Assembly (NCBI GenBank): GCA_036365145.1
Contig: JAEOAD010000015.1
Coordinates: 10,905,501 to 10,969,500 of the forward strand
Length of the DNA stretch: 64,000 nucleotides
DNA from: Orientallactaga sibirica
Taxonomy: Eukaryota > Chordata > Mammalia > Rodentia > Dipodidae
Direction of reading: 5' to 3'
In this document: positions 43,393 through 54,379 of the stretch, one piece after another
Numbering within the stretch: the stretch's first letter is position 1
How the letters are laid out: the number at the start of each line of letters is the position of its first letter
Notes under the pieces: model-generated
Database searches by the model: none
What the model saw: the letters and a program-made list of their open reading frames with translations, nothing else
Told to the model about the DNA's origin: nothing
Made by a program: the position numbers and the translations under genes

Positions 43393-43440
43393 ATATACCA
43401 TCTTTTTATTCAGTCATCAGCTGATTATTGATTATTATTT

Positions 43441-43989
43441 ACTTACTGATATTGTTTATATGCAAATGGGCTGGTGGTCTGCTCACGGATGAAGAAGGGC
43501 CCATTATCCACCAGTGCAGGGGTCAGGAGGGAATGGAGAATACATTCTGGCTCAAAGCTGAATGGATGAATGAGTGAGTGAATAAATGAGTGAGTGAGAA
43601 GGGAATGGCTGCATATACAGCAGAAAAAACTCAATATGGAGAGGTAGTATATGCTAATGCCCAATGTTGTAGTGGGTAATATTTCCCTAGCTCAGGATCA
43701 GCAATGGTGGTCACCCCAGTGAGACCTCTAGGGAAGACTGGATCTGGGTCCTGAAGTGGCCAGAGTCTAATTAGACACGGTCCACTTTCCAGAGTTCACA
43801 GCTTCTGAGAAAGTAACACATGAGGGAAGTTTTGGGGAGATGGCAATGGTATGTGGTTAGGAGAGCAATCCTTTCCAGTCCAGATGACAAACTAACAGAA
43901 CACTGGGACAGACGTTATGACATGGGCTTAGGGAAAGAGGTCCAGGATACCTACTGTACTTAGCTCCATCTTTCTCTACCCTGGGTATA
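43441..43989. other. Low-copy sequence with short tandem repeat
   Basis: Includes a degenerate (TGAG/GAAT)n stretch at about 43563-43605. No gene or family is otherwise visible. Confidence 0.45.
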
Positions 43990-44165
43990 TGTCAGAATCA
44001 TACAGTCAAGGGGTATACAAAAAATACTAAAGCATGGCCCCAGTTTGAGAGCTCTTTTAATTTGCTTGTTGGGGGTGAGCTGACATAGTTGTGTTCATTT
44101 AAAGCTCCTCAAGTGATTCCCACAGTGAGTCAGCATTCAGAACTAGCAACTCCGAGGACCAAGGT
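43990..44165 (+). mobile_element. Possible MER5-like remnant
   Basis: GTCAGAATCATACAGTCAAG, GCATGGCCCCAGTTTGAGAG, TTAATTTGCTTGTTGGGGGT, AAGCTCCTCAAGTGATTCCC resemble MER5A blocks (TCAGAATCACCTGG, GGCCCCACCCCCAG, CTCCCCAGGTGATTC). More diverged than the copy at 42290. Confidence 0.45.
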
Positions 44166-46233
44166 GAGATGGGTGGACATTAACCTGTAGCATCAGGCTA
44201 GAAGGGGACCACACACACAGGTTGACCACATCAATTATTGGCAAACTGAGATCCCTTTTGCATGAAAAGGGTGCTATTCATTATTACTCTAGGTCAGTAA
44301 GTATAAACCAGGCCCTCCAGACAAGTGGGTTGCATATTACCCATTAAAGACCTTGAGGGGAGGCTACGGGCTTTGAACTTCATTTCATCATGAGCTGGTA
44401 TCACTGAAGATTCTGAGACAAACCGCAGTCATCAAACATGACTGGAGGTGAGAAGGCAGAGGAATATAGGAAGAGCTGAACTGAGGAAGTGCAGAGGCAA
44501 GAGACTCTTACAATGAGAAGCGTTCTCTCAAGACTTCCCCAAATAACCTTTCAGCTTAGATAAAAATGGTGCACCTGCTAAGCAGTTGCTGTTTTTGATG
44601 AGTCTGTTGGCCCTGTCATTCTGACATGAAAATTCCTTAGCAACCAGGGTAAAAAGAACCCTAGGTGCCTCCCTTTGGGAAGTGCTTAAGCCTTGCCTAT
44701 CTGTGATCTGTCAAAGCTCCCGATGGCCTGCGGAGAGATTGGAGAGGAAAACTTATGGTCTTGGTGTCTTATTCTGGGACGTGGCTGGCTCAGCTGGCCA
44801 TGTTCAGGCCATTTCCTTGGGAATTCCTACCTCTTGGAGGAACCTTTCCTCTTGCTCCTTCTCCAGGTTTGGAATCACTGTAAGATGCCAGTGTCGTCAT
44901 GCTTCCTTTCCTTTGCTTTTGTCTAGCAGAGCTTGTCAGGTGATATAGAAGCCTGGCCTTCACAGCCCAGAGCCAGAAAATTGTGTGTGTTCTGAACAAG
45001 AGTACATGGCCCAGCCCTAGTGCATGGGCACTCCTCTTCACAGGGCCCAGTACCTGGCTGATGGCATTGGGTCAGATCTGCCCATAGTTGATGGGCTTTG
45101 GCCCCTCATGACCCCTGACCTATGGAATGAAAAGTATCTTGTTCTCAGGGTTGGAGTTGGAGAAGAGAAGGTACAGATGGTTCTCTCATTGCCATCCAGC
45201 AGAATGTGGGGGCACAGAGACGTACCCATAGGAAAGGAAGGAAGCTGGAGGAAAGGATGGTCAGCTCCCAAGGAAATGACCCCTTCATTTCCCTTTTATT
45301 TCCTTTTGGGAAACTACACTTATGTGTTTCACATGCGCTCATAAGATCTCCATCTAAATATATACCAAACTATCCACCCCTGTGTTCCTAGTGGTTGTGG
45401 GGGGCTCTGACTTTAGGCCCACACTGTTATATATGAGTTGAGGGCTAGAGATTAGAGGCTGGGGGTAGAGAGAAGGACACCTTGATCCTCCTGGCAAGAC
45501 AGGAACTGCCAGTGCAGCAAAGAACTGACAGCAACAAAGCCTTCAGTGCTGGAATCTGGGGACTTCCACCTCTTGGGAAGTAAGCTGAGCCAAGCCTAGT
45601 GATACAGTTACTCGGGAGACTGAGGCAGGAGGACCACAAGCTCAAGGCAGAACCTTCTCTCCAAAAAAGGGGGAAGGATGAGTCACTTGGAGAATGGGCT
45701 AACCACCAAATCACTGTTCCCAGGAAACCTAGAAAATCCACCTTCTTTGTATAAGTTGCCATCTGCTCCTCCTTTAACTACTACTAACACTTTTGTTCAG
45801 GGAATTATCTGTGGAGTCCCTTCTTGGTTATTTACAGATCAGGCTAGAAGGACAGGGTGGCACAGGGCCTGGGTGGCATCTCTAGGTCTCTTCATGAAGA
45901 TCATCAACTTGGAGCCGAGGAAAAGAAGGACGGAGACCAAGATTCCTTCCATACTGAAGTTGGAGTTTCTCCCCTGAAGACTGGGATGAAGTGTCCAAAA
46001 ACAAGAGCGGTCCCGTGGTCCTCAAAGGGATGTTCTTAGAGAGAAAAGGGCCAGAATTGGACACCAGAGCCTCCATGTGCCTAAGAATGAAGCTTCCTGG
46101 GCATGGCTTCCTCAACCATGATTGTGCTATTTGGGGACTTGACAAACCCAGAATTGTGAGCTTGAAGAGCAGAGCCTTGGGGCCCAATGCTAAGGAGTCT
46201 CTATGGAGCAGATGAGGCCAGGACCAGTAAGGC
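44166..46233. other. Low-copy sequence, about 2 kb, no gene recognised
   Basis: A faint old B1 piece may occur at about 45590-45650 (GTGATACAGTTACTCGGGAG, then ACTGAGGCAGGAGGACC). Several overlapping frames on both strands (44682-46215) have no identifiable domain. Region could be intronic or intergenic. Confidence 0.45.
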
Positions 46234-46245
46234 AGACCATTTTAT

Positions 46246-46284
46246 TTCTTTCTTTTTTTTTAATTTTTATTTATTTATTTGCAA

Positions 46285-46329
<45 letters not shown>

Positions 46330-46503
46330 AGAGCAGCAGACAGAGAGAATGGGCATGCCAGGGCCTCTAGCCACTGCAAATGAACTCCAGATGCATGTGC
46401 CCTTTGTGCATCTAGCTTACGTGGGTCCTGGAGAATCGAACCGATCGGATCCTTTGACTTTGAAGGCAAACGCCTTAACCACTAAGCCATTTCTCCAACC
46501 CCC
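46246..46503 (-). mobile_element. B2-type SINE with long GA tract
   Basis: Complement copy with TTTATTTATTTATTTG tail, (GA)n of about 20 units at 46286-46327, GAATGGGCATGCCAGGGCCT, and an end at CATTTCTCCAACCCC. The outer duplication AGACCATTT at 46234-46242 and 46929-46937 encloses three SINEs. Confidence 0.94.
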
Positions 46504-46747
46504 ATTTTCTTTAAAAAAAAAAAACAGATATATATATATATATATTTGAGAGCAACAGGCAGAGAAAGAGAGAGAGAGAGAGGGAGACAATGGGTGCATC
46601 AGGGCCTCCAGCCACTGCAAATGAACTCCAGATACATGCGCCACCTTGTGCATCTGGCTTACGTGGGTACTGAGGAATTAAGCCTTGAACTGGGGTCCTT
46701 AGGCTTCTCAGGCAAGCAAAAAAACATTAAGCCATCTCTCCAGCCCT
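46504..46747 (-). mobile_element. B2-type SINE
   Basis: Complement copy with A12 and (TA)n at its start, GA tract, ATGGGTGCATCAGGGCCTCC, and an altered head region (AAAAAACATTAAGCCATCTC). End CTCTCCAGCCC. Confidence 0.93.
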
Positions 46748-46925
46748 AAAATATATTTTATTTATTTATTTGAGAGAAAGAGGTAGAAAGGGCCACTGGC
46801 AAAAGAACTCCTGACGCACGCGCCTCCTTGTGTATCTGGCTTATGTCGGCCTTAGAGAGTCGAACTGGGATCCTTTGGCTTTGCAGGCAGGTGCCTTAAC
46901 TGCTAAGCCATCTTTCCAGCCCCAA
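46748..46925 (-). mobile_element. B2-type SINE, shortened
   Basis: Complement copy with TTTATTTATTTATTTGAG tail; the usual AATGGGCATGCCAGGGCCTCC is missing, so the purine tract runs straight into CCACTGGCAAAAGAACTCC. End CCATCTTTCCAGCCCC. Confidence 0.92.
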
Positions 46926-47084
46926 GGAAGACCATTTATGTAGACACCATGGCTGTCCCAGAAGCAGTGGGAAGCAGGGCAGGTTCTCCGGCTTGTTCAG
47001 CTTCTCTCTGGATTGCTGTTTACAATCAAAATTACTGCGAGGGCCGAGAATTCCCTCTTTCCTTACAGCATGTGCAAGTTACTT

Positions 47085-47400
47085 TCCTCATCACTGATGA
47101 AGTAAGCAACTTAAGGAAAGATTGGTTTTGACTCACAGTTGGAGGGCTCCTGTCCATCACGGTGCTGCTCTTGGTGGCAGCGAGAGGCTGATGCTGCTTG
47201 CTCACATCTCAGTGAATCAGGAAGCAGAGCGTTTGACTGGAAGCTGATCTGGGACATAACTTCAGCACCGTCCTTCCAGTGACCCACTTTCTCTACCTAA
47301 AGGTTTCACAGCCTCCCATATTAGCACCACCAGCTGGGGACCAAGTGTTAAAACACACGAGCCTGTGGGGAACATTTCACATTCAAATTATAACAAAGTG
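47085..47400. repeat. Rodent dispersed repeat, first type, copy 2
   Basis: TTCCTCATCACTGATGAAGT, AACTTAAGGAAAGATTGGTT, GTCCATCACGGTGCTGCTCT, CAGTGAATCAGGAAGCAGAG, AAAACACACGAGCCTGTGGG, then GAACATTTCACATTC. The closing CACRCGAGCCTRTGGGG motif links it to copies at 17152 and 49083. Confidence 0.62.
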
Positions 47401-49082
47401 GTGGAGAATAAATGGCATAGATGAATGTGACCTCCTTCTAATATGGGTTCTTAGGAGCCCAAGCTATTATTAAATAAATAAGAGTTTGAATTTATGCACC
47501 AATCTGGGGACACCTGTTTGCATAGAAAAAAATGTCCAAAAGGTTATATAATAGAAGTCATTAGTCACTGCCTCTGGCAGGCAGGATCTCAGGTGATGCC
47601 ATTCTTCTCATTTATCTGTATTTTCTATTTTTTTTCCTACAGAGATCATGTAATTACTTGAGTTATTAAAAACACTTTACTATGACTCAAAAAATAATTG
47701 GTATCCAGAGGCCCCAAGAAAAGGCTATGCCTGTTTTCACTTAGTTCAGGAGGTAAAGGGGAATATATTATGTTTTGGAAAGATTTTTCTTAATCCCAAA
47801 TGATTAAAATAGAAAAGCTAGGTGCCTTCTGGGGTGTGTTCAGTTGTCTGGAAAAAATCAACTGCATAGCAGTTTGAGCTGTGTATGAGAGAGAGAGTCA
47901 CAAGGAGCTGAAATGATAGAGGTAGAGACATGTGGGCATGGTCTCTGAGGCCCTGCCTTGGGACACAGGACCCCAAAGCTGCTAATGTGCACAAGTTAAA
48001 AGGGACGAGGCCTCAGGCTGGCCATATAAGGGAGGTCTTTTCCAGCAGCCTGGCAGGCATGACTCTGAATGGATATCTTAGGAGATGCTGTAATGAAACG
48101 ACCCCAAATTTCTATCAACAAAGATGTTTATCTACTAGTTATAATGTCATCTTCGACATGAGGGGAGAATTTGTGAGGATGAGGAATAAGGAAAGAAAAG
48201 ATGGGATACCTGATCCAATGAAGAGGCTTCAAAGAAAGAAGACAAGACATGGTTAGGTTGGGTGGGTTGGTCCAGTTAGCATAAATATGAGGAGATTGGT
48301 GACTAGAAGGAGGTCCAGATTAGAATCAGAGGAACCTTGGAGAAGAGGGCTGTGTTATTCAAGCACTAGCCCATATAATACATATGTGCAAATTAGAAAA
48401 ATGTGCCCAGCTGGGTTAATGCCTCTTGGCACTAGGGGATGTGGGTGAGTGGAATGTAAGCAGGATGTCATTCTTCTACTTGCTTCTTAAATCAGCTGCC
48501 CTTGCTTCACAGACAGCCTGCACACATGTCCAGGGGGCCTGGGCAGCTGCCTCAGTTATAGTTTTCTAGTGACTTCAACTAACAGCTAGGGTTCAGAAGT
48601 AAGATGTGGCACCCCTGGGAAGAGACTAGGTTTATACATGGCAGTGTAACAGAACCCAGGTGAGTGGGCTGAGGTCCAAGGCAGAGTTCTAAGACAAAGG
48701 ATGAGCTGGAGAGTGAGGCAGGGAAACTGAGGCAGAATCCTATTTGCATAGGCAGAGAAAGGGTTGTAGGCGTATGGATAACTATGGGGCTGTTCAGAGG
48801 TCCAATTTGGCCATGACATTCATGCCAGGTGTTTGTGGAAGATTTTGTCTGCAGAATTCTGGGGACCACAACATGAATAAGAAGGGGAGGCCTGTGGGAG
48901 CATTGGGGAGCCCCTGGGGACTAAACCAGCAGGGGTTGACCTGGTATAAGATTTCCCAAGTGTTTGACCACCTTTTATGAAAGTGGTTTTAAAATTTGAG
49001 CAAGAGTAGAATCAGTGGGAGAGTTCACAGGCCTGACTCAGCAGGGCTTTCCCAATTTAAGGTGGCAGGGAGGGTATAACTA
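47401..49082. other. Low-copy sequence, about 1.7 kb
   Basis: No SINE in this stretch and no recognised gene. A 108-codon open frame at 47930-48256 and two overlapping minus-strand frames at 48579-48869 have no domain that I know and no exon signals I can defend. Confidence 0.45.
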
Positions 49083-49405
49083 ATGTTGTTTTTCTGGCTG
49101 CTATGGCCAAGTACCTGACAAGAAGCAACTTCAGGGAGGAAGTGTTTATTTTGGTTTACAGTTTAAGAAGGGATACAGTGCATCATGGCAGGGAAGGTAC
49201 GGCAGCTGGTCTCATCATGTCCAGAGTCAGGAAGCAGAGAGAGGACAGGAAGTGTCAAGGCTCACCATCAGGAACATTTTCTCTAGCAAGGCTCCTTCCA
49301 CTTCCTAAAGGTTCTAGAACTTTTCAAAACAGTGCCACCAACCGGTAAGCTAACTTTTCAAACACATGAGCCTATGGGAGACATTTCCCATTCAAACACC
49401 ACAGA
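49083..49405. repeat. Rodent dispersed repeat, first type, copy 3
   Basis: TGTTTTTCTGGCTGCTATGG, CCTGACAAGAAGCAACTTCA, GGAAGTGTTTATTTTGGTTT, ACAGTGCATCATGGCAGGGA, GAGTCAGGAAGCAGAGAGAG, CAAACACATGAGCCTATGGG, AGACATTTCCCATTCAAACA. The most complete of the three copies of this type. Confidence 0.65.
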
Positions 49406-50648
49406 GAAGTGAGGCAGTCCTTGGACTTCCTGTTCCTTGGTGCCCCAAGAGTGCAGACCTTGATTTTCAGGGTCCTGCCCAGCAGGTGTAAGGGGTAACC
49501 AGCTGAGCAGCAGTCAGTCCCCCTGAACTACCATTTGAGTGCTCAATGAATCATAGCGTCTGAGAAGAAACGCCTCTCTTCTCAAAGTCTATTTCCCTCA
49601 CAGTAGGCGGCCCCAGATGCTCTCCTCCCCGGAAGACCCTTCCCAGCTCTGAGGATAATGGATCAGAGAAAAGAGGTTTACTGGGGAAGGGGTGGGAGTG
49701 AGGGTGACATCACTGTGGTGAGCTGGGCTGGAAGTTCAGCATGAGTCACACATGACAAGGGGGCAGGGGAAGGCTTGACTGGGGAGTCATGCGGTCAGAC
49801 CATTGGCCAGAAGGCTGGGGCTGGCAGGCCTGGGATTCAGGATGAGAGTTTCCCTAATGATGCCATGTAATCTCAGCTCAAGGGAACGGGGGCGGTCCAT
49901 GGACTACGTTATGGCTTTGGAAGAGTAGGTCCTTGCTGGAGAGATGTCTGCTGGTGTTGGCCCAGTGCCATATGGTATGTGATTTATTGAAGGTCTTTAT
50001 GCAACTAGCCCCACTGGAAAGTCCCCATTCCATGAAGCCTGCCAAGCCTGGTTCCACCCTGACCCCTGAGCTCCCGTTTCAGTCCCGCGGCTGTCTCCCA
50101 CATGTGTCTCTGCTCGTGTGCTAACTTCTTAGCACTTCACAGGCAGAGACCAGCAATCACCCATTTTTGTAGCCCCTGCACTGCCCAGGTTAGTCTTCGT
50201 GCTGGGTGTCCAGTGGGAACCCCCATGAAGTACCCATCTAGTGTCATCTAAGAGAGAAGGGTAGAGCTGAGGGTCTGATGGCTTCTCCTGTTTCCTCTGT
50301 GCTTGTCACTTCTCTGTCCTCTGTAGCTTTTTCTGGGACACATGGAGCCTTTGTGGTGCTGGTCATCATGTCCAGATGGATGGATCAAAACCAGCTTCAC
50401 CAGCCAGGTAGAGACTTAGCATGTACCAGCAGACCAGCCCCAAGAGTCCTTTGCTTGTGTCTTTGGGGAGGGCACCAGAAGCATGGCTGACAAGCGTCGC
50501 TGGTACAGACTCAGCTCTCAACGTCCTCTTCTCCAGCATGGGCATCTTTATTATAAAAGGGAGGCTGTTACTCTTGAGCCGTCAGATTCCATGACATAGG
50601 GTGCTGCTCCATCAATACGTCTATTATTGTCTTATTAAAAATCATCTC
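49406..50648. other. Low-copy sequence, about 1.2 kb
   Basis: Contains no recognised repeat. Open frames (49933-50124, 50278-50490) are short, and their translations match nothing I recognise. GC content is somewhat higher than in the SINE-rich left half. Confidence 0.4.
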
Positions 50649-50849
50649 ACGGGGGCTGGGGAGGTTGGTCAGTGGTTAAAGACACTTGCTTGCAAAGCCT
50701 GACTGCCAAGGTTCAGTTCCCCAGTACGCATATAAAGACAGATACACAAAGTGGCACATGCATCTTTAGTTTGTTTGCAGTGGCAAGAGGTCCTGGTGGG
50801 CTCACACTCACTCCCTCACTCTCTTTCTTTCATAAATAAATAAAAAAAA
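50649..50849 (+). mobile_element. B2-type SINE, AGTGGCAAGAGG form
   Basis: GGGGGCTGGGGAGGTTGGTC ... TTTGCAGTGGCAAGAGGTCC ... CATAAATAAATAAAAAAAA. First of three consecutive plus-strand SINEs. Confidence 0.93.
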
Positions 50850-51022
50850 GCCGGGCATGGTGGCGCATGCCTTTAATCCCAGCACTCGGGAGGCAGAGGT
50901 AGGAGGATCGCCGAGAGTTCGAGGCCACCCTGAGACTACATAGCTAATTCCAGGTCAGCCTGGACCAGAGTGAGACCCTACCTTGCAAAAACCAAAAAAA
51001 AAAAAAAAAAAAAAATTTTTTT
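50850..51022 (+). mobile_element. B1-type SINE
   Basis: GCCGGGCATGGTGGCGCATG, GCACTCGGGAGGCAGAGGTA, GGATCGCCGAGAGTTCGAGG, with retained CpGs and an A20 tail. Inserted in or right after the preceding SINE's A-rich tail. Probably young. Confidence 0.95.
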
Positions 51023-51028
51023 TTAAAT

Positions 51029-51340
51029 CACATCAGGGGCTAGAGAGATGGCTCAGTGGTTAAAGGTGTTTGCTCCACAAACCTGCCAACCAGACTTTAG
51101 AGCCCCAGGACCTATACAAAGTCAGACGCAAAGTGACACACATATCTGTAATCCCAGGGATCCTAGGGCGATGGGAGGCAGAGTTAGGAGAACCCCAGTG
51201 CTTGTGGGCCAACTAGTCTGGCCTTCCCAGAGACAAAACCAGAGACACCCTGTCTCAAAATAAAGTCGAAGGAGGGCATGATGCCCTGAGGCTAGCCTCT
51301 GACCTCCACATACATGGAATGGTATGTGTGTGCCCAAACA
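51029..51340 (+). mobile_element. B4-type (ID+B1 composite) SINE
   Basis: tRNA-like part GGGGCTAGAGAGATGGCTCA, then CTGTAATCCCAGGGATCC as the B1-like part, CACCCTGTCTCAAAATAAAG and GGGCATGATGCCCTGAGGCT, CTCTGACCTCCACATACATG. Same arrangement as 38942-39296. Confidence 0.8.
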
Positions 51341-51344
51341 CTAA

Positions 51345-53345
51345 AACACGCCAACAACAACAACAACAACAAACCAATAACAACAAAATCATCTTGGTCC
51401 GGGAGGATGGCGCCTCAGTGCCTGCCCTTTTCCAGTCCTGGTGGCGTGTTGAGCTGGCTGTAGCCCCAGCAGAGATTTGGTGGGTTTGCAGGCATTTTTG
51501 GCCTCTAGGGAATACAAGGGACTTCTAGTCTAGTTCAGCTGTAGTTGGGGGCAAGCAGGGCCCCCTCAGCAAGGGTTCTGGTCAGGTTAGGGCTGGTTTG
51601 GGAGGTTATATGAAGGTACAGGAAATATCTGGAATCTATGGGAATGGGAATGCAGGTCAGAGGTCACCTCAAATTAAAATTGAAAAAGCTCCCTGTGTGA
51701 AGGGAATCAAAGGAAGAGAGGACATGTGCTCTTCCGGAGGCCAGATGTTAGCAGTTAAAATTCTTGTGGGGCCTACAGTGGGCACGGGAGCAGCCCTTGG
51801 GGTCCCTCAGGGCAGGAGCACAGGGAACAGAAAGTCACTCCTAAACCCTCTAAGAGACTGAGCCTGGGGTTGACTGAGCACAGAGAGACTTGGTCCATAA
51901 AGCAGGGTGCTGGTGGGGGATGTGCAGTCTTGGGTTATGACCCCTCTGGGACCCTCACTCACTCAGACAGGCTGACCCCTGAATGGAACTCGGGTCCCTG
52001 CTCCACTCAGAGCCAGGACAGCTCATTAGCTGGAGTGCCGAGTCCTTCAGATTTACGGTCTGGAGCCCCTGCATCTGAGGGCCGAGGTCTTTTGATCTGA
52101 GCCCAGGTTCAGAGCAGGGGATTCAGTGAGGTTGATGCTCACCAGGACTCCCGAAGCCCTTGCCCCTGCCTCAGCCCCTCAGGCTGATGGTCAGTAGGGT
52201 GGTGGAAAACAGGGCTTGTTCTAGGTCCTCCTGGACAAAAAGAGCAGCAGAGGGGGAGGAGGGAGTGTTAAGAGTCCTTCCCAGCCTTGACCCATCCCTG
52301 ACCCCACTCATACCTTCCCGCCCCCAGGGCCTGGTCCTGTGCTGGACACTGTGAGGACTTGAGGCAGAAAAGCAAGATGCATGCATTGCTGGAAATAATG
52401 GACGCAGTCATAGGCTGTGCTTTTGAAGGGTCAGACTTGCTCAGCCCAAGGCATCCATTTGCATGTGCCTTTCTCTGTGATTAGTTCTTGTTTTCTGGCT
52501 GAAGGAGGAGGGAGGCATAAATAAATATATATACTTACAGAAGGACACTGAGGAGAAGGGGAAGGCAGGAGAGGGAGGGAGCAGACACAGAGGGAGACAA
52601 GTACAGATCAGGAGGCCTAAGGCAGAGAGCAAGCCAGCAAAGGAAAGGAGAGGAGAGACTCCATCCTGAGACCAATGTTGTCTGTCTAGCTGACCCAGTC
52701 CAGCCTTCCAGAAAAGTCCCTTGGACTTGAACTGGGCTGGGTTGGTCTGGCCTCTGTACTGGAAGTGACCACTATCCATAAGTGGCTGCATTCACGTATG
52801 TTGGATATTTACTGTGAAACGTGAAAGGACTACCCTACCCTGGAGTTACAGGGAGGAGACATGGGGAAGGACAGAAAACAGGGTAGTCAGCACAGTTCAT
52901 CTGCCCCCAGTGTGGCAGAGACAACACTGCAGGGTGACAGCCACGGCCATGGGAGGATACTCGCATTCCAGGGCAGGAAGGCAAAGGAGGCAGGATAGTA
53001 TTTGAGAGAGGAGGCAGAGGCACGAAGACCAGACCGCAGAAAATAGGACCATCTTGCACTGGCAGCCTGTAGAATGCGCTGGAATCAAGGAGAAAACCCA
53101 TGATAAGCCAGTTACCCAAGGGTGTCTAGGAGTGTCCTCTTAAACTGAGCCAGGAAAGGTAAAACAATATGTGATTAAAAGATAGCTTTTTGATATTCAT
53201 AACAGACAGGCGAGTTTTCTCCAGGTAGAGCCTGGAATGAGACTGTCAGACAGGGATGGAGGCAGGGTGATTCAGGCCAGAAGGCTGCCATAACTGACAA
53301 ATCCTCTTTCTTCTCCTGGGTCATTCAAGCTCTTTTTCCTTAGTG
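51345..53345. other. Low-copy sequence, about 2 kb, G+C-leaning
   Basis: (CAA)n occurs at 51350-51372. No repeat family or coding domain is recognised. The octamer ATTTGCAT occurs at about 52456. AAATAAATATATATAC at about 52519 is AT-rich in a GC-leaning background. Confidence 0.4.
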
Positions 53346-53346
53346 G

Positions 53347-53382
<36 letters not shown>
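53346..53382. repeat. (TG)18 microsatellite
   Basis: Near-pure TG run at the edge of a minus-strand B4/RSINE copy, whose tail normally carries CA/TG repeats. Confidence 0.95.
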
Positions 53383-53383
<1 letters not shown>

Positions 53384-53640
53384 GGTGGTGCACAGACATA
53401 TTTTTGCATGTCATGTGGAGGCTTTAGGTGTTGGTTTCCCATTGGCTTGGAGTTTGCAATTAGCCTAGAGTGGCTAGCCAGCAAGCACCAGGGATTCTCC
53501 TGCCTCTGCCTCCTCAGCACTGGGATTACAGCACCTGCCATCTCACCTGGCATTTTTATGTAGGTTTTGAGGATCAAACTCAGGTCTTCATGCTTGTGAG
53601 GCCAGCACTTCATTGACTGAGCTATCTTCCCTGCCCTCTT
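53383..53640 (-). mobile_element. B4/RSINE-type SINE
   Basis: Complement: ATGTCATGTGGAGGCTTTAG, GGATTCTCCTGCCTCTGCCT, CCTCAGCACTGGGATTACAG (B1-like part), TTGAGGATCAAACTCAGGTC, TTGACTGAGCTATCTTCCCT (tRNA-like part). Composite in the order expected for B4. Confidence 0.8.
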
Positions 53641-54070
53641 ATTTCTTTTAGGGATGGACACTTCCTACAAGTTCCTTGGAGAAGTCGGTCAAGATATGGC
53701 CCACATCATTGGTCATGTTTTCTTGAAGAGAGATCTTTCCCCTGCTCAGTTTATTAAGGTTGATTTGTGGTAGCACTCACCGTGTTTAAGTTTGACTAGC
53801 TCCACTCAATGAAAACAGCTATATAGCTGCCACCAAATAAGGCAGTGTGTCCTCCCACCCACAAAGACCCTTTTCCAACCCCCAGCTCCCACTTTCAGCA
53901 TCCCTCTCACAAGCCTTGTACTGTGTTTTGAGACTACAACATTGTCCTATCTAGCGTGTGCACAGGTTGAAATGGTGTCTGGTGGCCCGTGCCTTCTTTC
54001 TGCTGCTGCCTGTTAGCTTTGTGTGTCCTCCAGACTGCTTCTGCTTGCACTACTATGTTTTATTTTTAAT
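53641..54070. other. Low-copy sequence
   Basis: Possibly old L1-like text near 53750-53960 (TTTCAGCATCCCTCTCACAA), but the similarity is too weak to call. No gene. Confidence 0.35.
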
Positions 54071-54084
54071 TAAAAACATTTTTT

Positions 54085-54363
54085 TGGGCTGGAGAGATGG
54101 CTTAGTGGTTAAGGCGCCTGCGTGCTAAGCCTAAGAACGCTGGTTCCAATCTCCAGCGGTTCCAATCTCCAGGTCCCACGTTTAGCCAGATGCAGTGACG
54201 CAAGGATGCAATGCCGCACTTGCCCACAAGGGGGCACACGCATCTGGATTTCGTTCACAGCAGCTGAGAGACTGCTGGCACGCCCATCTCTATCTGTATT
54301 CCTCTCCCTCTCTATCTATTTCTCTCTGTGTCTCTCTCCAAAAATAATAAATAAAATAATATA
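54085..54363 (+). mobile_element. B2-type SINE, long variant, best plus-strand copy
   Basis: GGGCTGGAGAGATGGCTTAG, a tandemly repeated GGTTCCAATCTCCAG unit (54142 and 54158), then CAGTGACGCAAGGATGCAAT, GCCGCACTTGCCCACAAGGG, GGCACACGCATCTGGATTTC, and CCAAAAATAATAAATAAAAT tail. The duplication AAAAACATTTTTT at 54072-54084 and 54366-54378 is perfect. It shows the long variant in sense orientation. Confidence 0.95.
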
Positions 54364-54379
54364 AAAAAAACATTTTTTA

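Larger units (their letters stand above)
42463..43440 (-). mobile_element. Ancient L1 (L1ME-like) 3' fragment split by two SINEs
   Basis: Plus text AAATTCACGATTTTAAAGTA, GGTTGTGTAACCATCACCAC, GAATCCCCCTGTGTCTATGG, TGCCCATTCTGGACAGTTCT, TCTTTCACTTAGTATAATTA, TATCAGTTGCTCTAGCATGT and, after the SINEs, CATCTTTTTATTCAGTCATC is the complement of a well-known old mammalian L1 3' region. Confidence 0.82.

Noticed and set aside
47930..48256. 108-codon open frame in low-copy DNA
   Set aside because: No known domain, and no splice sites or conserved start context that I can defend.
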